Assembly (NCBI GenBank): GCA_949752745.1
Contig: OX457034.1
Coordinates: 5,698,264-5,762,263 of the forward strand
Source: Protula sp. h YS-2021
Taxonomy: Eukaryota; Annelida; Polychaeta; Sabellida; Serpulidae
Direction: 5' to 3'
Length of the DNA: 64,000 bases
A program made the position numbers and the translations under genes. Positions 61,801 through 64,000 of the stretch are shown one piece after another. Within the stretch, counting starts at the first letter, position 1, and the number at the start of each line of letters is the position of its first letter. The notes beneath the pieces were generated by a model. The model saw nothing but the letters and a program-made list of their open reading frames with translations. It searched no databases and had not been told where the DNA came from.

Positions 61801-63218
61801 GATAAGGCTGCAGATCAATCTGCGCTTGATTCAACGCGCTCGACAGAAAATCGCTTGCCTGAAACAACCAATCAAACGCGATTATGATGTCTTCACATTT
61901 AATACAGTGTATGCTGACCACGTGAGAAAACAATAAAATCTGTGCTTTTAGATTTTAAAATAATGAGGTACTATAGCAAAGATGAAGTTAAGTTTAAAAA
62001 ATTTTAAACATTGGAAGTATTAAGTTTTACAGCAATTCAAGCACACAACTTCGGAATAACAAACCTTTAAATTGCCCTACGTTATCAATCTCAATATACT
62101 TTTCCGCTTAATTTTGTACTTTGACTTTTGCCGAAAAGTTTTTGCGTTTCGGCTGAATTCAGTTGGGATAAGGATATGAAGAAATGATAGGAAAAAAAAA
62201 ACGGCAAAAATCAACAAAATTTCATTTGGCCAGAAACATATTCACATGTTGATTATTAAAGGGACTGAATAACATGTAAAATAGTTTTTAAAAGATCATA
62301 TGATGTATTTATAAATTTGAAAGTGTGCATGTTGAAAGAAAATTAGAATTTTGATGTTTTTCCTCTATCATTTCTTTATAATTTATCCCAAAAAGATTTG
62401 CAGTCGAAACACCACCTCCATCGGAAAGACCCGAAATAAACCTTTAAATTGCTCTACGTTATCGATCTCACAGTACTTTACCGCCTCCGGTTAAATTTCT
62501 CACCTGTGACGAGGGGGTAACGTCGCGTGACGGTACCACGATGACGTCATCATCCGAACTGGGCACGTCATGGGTGACGTCATCGCGCGCCGTGTCGTCA
62601 CGAAGCACGTGACGTTCCGTGACGCCTTGGGAGATTATCTGCTGCTGTAAAACTTTTTTACCTAGAAAAAAAATAGCGCAGCATCACAGGTAACACTGTG
62701 AACGTTGAAACGCCACTGTTCACAGCTGGAGAATATTTACACTTGGCGATTCTCAATTCTCAACGCCTATTGAGAAATAGTTAATGGCCAAACATCAAAT
62801 CTATTCAAGTATTTTTTTAAAATAAAACTCACTTTATTACATAGTTTTCTTGTTTCTATATATGAATGAATATCTGTCAGTATGACCACCAGGTAAACAT
62901 TACACGAGCTGAAAGACTGGTCATGGAACCGTGTTCTTTCTCTCTTTTTTATTTCGAAAATGAAAAAACAATAAACTCCCCAAAAGAAAACTTTGACTGT
63001 ACTAAATTGAGCAACACATCAACTTCGAAATCTGCAAAGCTACGAGTCATCCTGGTCTCAAGTGTGATCAGTTTTGGCTGTAGATAGAAGAGACGATTTC
63101 TGCTTACCGGCTAAGGTGCCCTCGGGAACGGACGGGATAGCGTCCGGGTACGTCACGCCGTCTGTCTGTCTGTCTCCCGCCCGTCGCAGAGGCGTGATGG
63201 AGCTGATCTCATCACTGG
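49856..63218 (-). CDS. Bromodomain protein, nine 3' exons (5' part outside window)
   Basis: Minus-strand exons: e1 63218-63108, e2 62661-62504, e3 61858-61733, e4 61579-61138, e5 60428-60291, e6 55888-55783, e7 54141-54059, e8 52023-51944, e9 50053-49889. Reading on from e9 reaches a stop at 49856, so e9 may be terminal; a GTGGCT donor at 49888 is the alternative. Every junction is GT-AG and all phases match. e1-e5 encode acidic, Ser/Thr/Gln-rich low-complexity sequence, including SDDDVIVVPS in e2, which looks like a SUMO-interacting motif. e6 has a basic KRKRKPP patch, a likely nuclear signal. e6-e9 form one bromodomain: helix Z (WARQALILLQKVSRYRG), ZA loop (QPVDPAEVPDYYTIVARPMD), then DDMLLVRDNCYAYN with the conserved Asn that binds acetyl-lysine. 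Expected to be a nuclear chromatin reader. Family uncertain; BRD8-like is possible. The shelf reads WF rather than WPF. Confidence 0.88.
50076..51412. repeat. 25-bp minisatellite, about 53 copies, next to the e9 acceptor
   Basis: The unit is ggccgagccaccgtgtcagg gtcat, starting 23 bp upstream (minus-strand sense) of exon e9. Variant positions (ccacc, gcacc, gcact, gcatt, acacc, ccatc) recur in ordered runs, suggesting block duplications. 25 is not a multiple of 3 and all three forward frames stay open, giving spurious frames of up to 450 codons. Confidence 0.95.
51413..51943 (-). other. Rest of the e8-e9 intron
   Basis: AT-rich sequence with no recognised feature. Confidence 0.45.
52330..53962 (-). 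mobile_element. Repeat family E, longest copy
   Basis: On the minus strand it starts with a hairpin tagaccagccgac-tat-gtcgggctggtct, then atcctatcaatagaggggta and a gtctgtatgttcgtatgtac stretch. Next come about eight units of about 157 bp alternating in two versions (aagcattttgaaaattggca / aagcaatttgaaaattagat) with the shared core ccaatttttggcggatcgcc. The unique right part follows (aatctttgtatgtatttatc, cctttgtccttggacaag, agatctcggctggtcacaat). It sits in the intron between e7 and e8. No coding capacity was seen. Confidence 0.85.
54180..54905. repeat. 17-18-bp minisatellite, about 41 copies, next to the e7 acceptor
   Basis: Units of gagatacaagaacacac with gagacacaagaacacac and gagacaagaacacac variants. 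The array starts about 38 bp upstream (minus-strand sense) of exon e7. Frames on both strands (207-315 codons) are artefacts of the repeat. Confidence 0.95.
55231..55712 (+). mobile_element. Small Tigger/pogo-like transposon with a transposase scrap
   Basis: The right end reads ccctaatagcggggtttcac tgta. The left end, tacagttacacatttaaaac aacccctctattgtggaca, is a looser inverted match. TA flanks both. Inside, 55498-55620 encodes MNIGDVKRKRNELSLSDKVK and the adjacent HTH-like sequence of a CENP-B/Tigger N-terminal domain, broken at an A run near 55590. Non-autonomous as it stands. Confidence 0.75.
55498..55625 (+). pseudogene. Tigger/pogo transposase N-terminal fragment
   Basis: KRKRNELSLSDKVKIIKASD is typical of the first helix-turn-helix of pogo-superfamily transposases, the DNA-binding part that recognises the transposon ends. 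A stop in the A-rich stretch (about 55589-55596) shifts or ends the frame, and the DDE catalytic domain is absent. Confidence 0.65.
56013..56178. repeat. 52-bp tandem repeat, three copies
   Basis: aaaatgagcaggaacgccga tcgattacatgacgggagcg tgctgagaaagc at about 56017, 56069 and 56121. Confidence 0.92.
56179..58259 (-). other. e5-e6 intron, nothing recognised
   Basis: There are C-rich runs at 57003-57018 and 57238-57262. A minus-strand 64-codon frame at 57962-58156 starts with a hydrophobic stretch but has no other support. Confidence 0.4.
58260..58475. repeat. 16-bp minisatellite
   Basis: About 12 units of gtgacgaaggtaggac with small variants. Confidence 0.92.
58790..60290 (-). repeat. 105-bp array copied from the donor half of exon e5
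   Basis: Fourteen units downstream of e5 (minus-strand sense) repeat its last 60-70 bases, coding ETNPDYVTQPATSYIPEVA, plus the donor G/GTGAGC and a C-rich (plus strand) spacer ccccctcccccaccatatgg. Most units are exactly 105 bp (35 codons). The frame continues from e5 without a stop to about 59452, giving a 35-residue repeat. All units keep the donor in the same phase. Confidence 0.93.
60429..60795 (-). repeat. Three copies of the acceptor half of exon e5, upstream of e5
   Basis: The e5 segment acatcgccagtggatcaatg (plus strand, about 60372) recurs at about 60500, 60640 and 60770. Each is accompanied by cctgacacagcctt-ccgactcaccgct, the equivalent of the e5 acceptor edge, and by cacgtcatacagacgtcaca. 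Spacing is 128, 140 and about 132 bp. In the copies the acceptor AG has changed. Confidence 0.85.
60796..61137 (-). other. Rest of the e4-e5 intron, nothing recognised
   Basis: AT-rich sequence between the e5-derived copies and the e4 donor at 61137. Confidence 0.4.
61859..62503 (-). other. e2-e3 intron, nothing recognised
   Basis: The phrase aacctttaaattgccctacgtt with atcaatctc occurs twice (62063-62094 and 62439-62471), a short dispersed duplication. No gene. Confidence 0.45.
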
Positions 63219-63254
63219 CTGTACACAAACATAAACACACCCTAGTACATTAAC

Positions 63255-63345
63255 GGCGGGGGGGGGGGGGGCGGGAAGGGGGGGGGGTAAGGGGTTATAC
63301 CAAACCCTGATCTCATCACCCGCTGTACACAAACAGAAGGTCTTG
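63255..63345 (-). repeat. G tract and partial copy of the e1 acceptor edge
   Basis: ctgatctcatcacccgctgt acacaaac at 63308-63335 copies ctgatctcatcactggctgt acacaaac at 63203-63230, which is the e1 exon start plus its acceptor. Between them lies a G-rich run (63257-63290). Confidence 0.8.
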
Positions 63346-63465
63346 GGTCAAGTCAACCCTCGACCAACTCAACCCATACCAACTCAACCCACCCTGAAAA
63401 TCAACTCAACCCAATTTTTCATACCAACTCAGCCCATCCTGAAAGTCAACTCAACCCACCTTGTT
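63346..63465. repeat. Short (tcaactcaaccca) minisatellite
   Basis: About six imperfect units of ccaactcaacccaccctgaa aatcaactcaaccca. Confidence 0.8.
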
Positions 63466-64000
63466 TTATTCTTTGATTAGTCAATTTATTATTAATTACT
63501 CTTATTTTGGAGGGAAATAAAAACAATGACGTTTATATATAACCCAAATTTATGTCTTTTTACGGCAATACGCATCATATTTTACACACCAAGCAGTGTC
63601 TGGTCAATAACAGTTGCGTGATAATTCGTAAATTTATTTACGTGTGTATCCTTTTAAAATACTGACCAATCTTTTCACACATTATTAAACAATTTAAATA
63701 CGAGTCTTGCACAACAAATACACACCACAGACACGAACCACATTACGCTTAAGTTATTTTTCTGACTTGACAAAAAGACGGTTTACATATCACGTTTTGC
63801 ACACCACAATCTGTTTCTGGTCAGGTCAGATTAAACCCTTATGTACACACTGTCCTTCTCAGAAAATTTCTGTGATGGTAACAAAACAATACATTAAAAA
63901 GGTGATCCCATTGCAGTTGAAACCTCGAGAACACCCTGTCCGTCTCAGATAATTTATGTTATTGTAAAAAGACAGTACATAAAAGAGCTGATCCAAATCA
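63466..64000 (-). other. Intron upstream of e1; start of another tandem repeat
   Basis: ctgtccttctcagaaaattt ctgtgatggtaacaaaacaa tacattaaaa (63849-63898) and ctgtccgtctcagataattt atgttattgtaaaaagacag tacataaaag (63936-63984) are repeat units about 87 bp apart, continuing past the window edge. Confidence 0.6.

Overview
This window looks like nuclear DNA of an animal, most likely a marine invertebrate (a mollusc or another lophotrochozoan is my guess, not something the sequence settles). It has spliced genes with GT-AG introns, a glutamate dehydrogenase with the animal-type antenna region, a decayed Polinton/Maverick, several TA-flanked miniature transposons and an unusually heavy load of minisatellites. 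No bacterial operon, CRISPR array, tRNA or rRNA gene was recognised.

Layout. 530-5569 (+): the last seven coding exons (252 residues) of mitochondrial glutamate dehydrogenase. The gene starts upstream of the window, and nearly every intron and the 3' UTR holds a tandem array. 5570-8190: a 35-bp array of about 74 copies beginning at the stop codon. 8200-15940: AT-rich intergenic DNA with two mobile-element families, a TA-flanked MITE, an E-box minisatellite and a perfect palindrome. 15947-26654: an internally deleted Polinton of about 10.7 kb with terminal inverted repeats, a broken protein-primed DNA polymerase gene (+), an integrase stub and three unidentified minus-strand genes. It was itself invaded by a 2.8-kb element and a short SINE/LINE-like tail. 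26655-34400: repeat-derived intergenic DNA with one weak candidate terminal exon near 31.84 kb and a 26-bp array. 34401-37760: a 3.36-kb element with 12-bp inverted ends, inserted into that array. 38-45 kb: a second MITE, then a 4.7-kb foldback element with arms of about 0.9 kb around a 44-bp minisatellite. 49856-63218 (-): the 3' part of a bromodomain gene, nine exons with consistent splice phases, upstream exons beyond the window.

The two genes converge on about 44 kb of mobile-element and minisatellite DNA. The most striking observation is that many arrays are built from, or abut, exon edges. GLUD exon 1 acceptor side, exon 2 donor side, last-exon acceptor and stop-codon side, and bromodomain exons e5 (both sides) and e1 (acceptor side), have each been copied into neighbouring DNA. 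At e5 the repeat is 105 bp (35 codons) and keeps the splice donor, giving a ladder of in-frame alternative donors.
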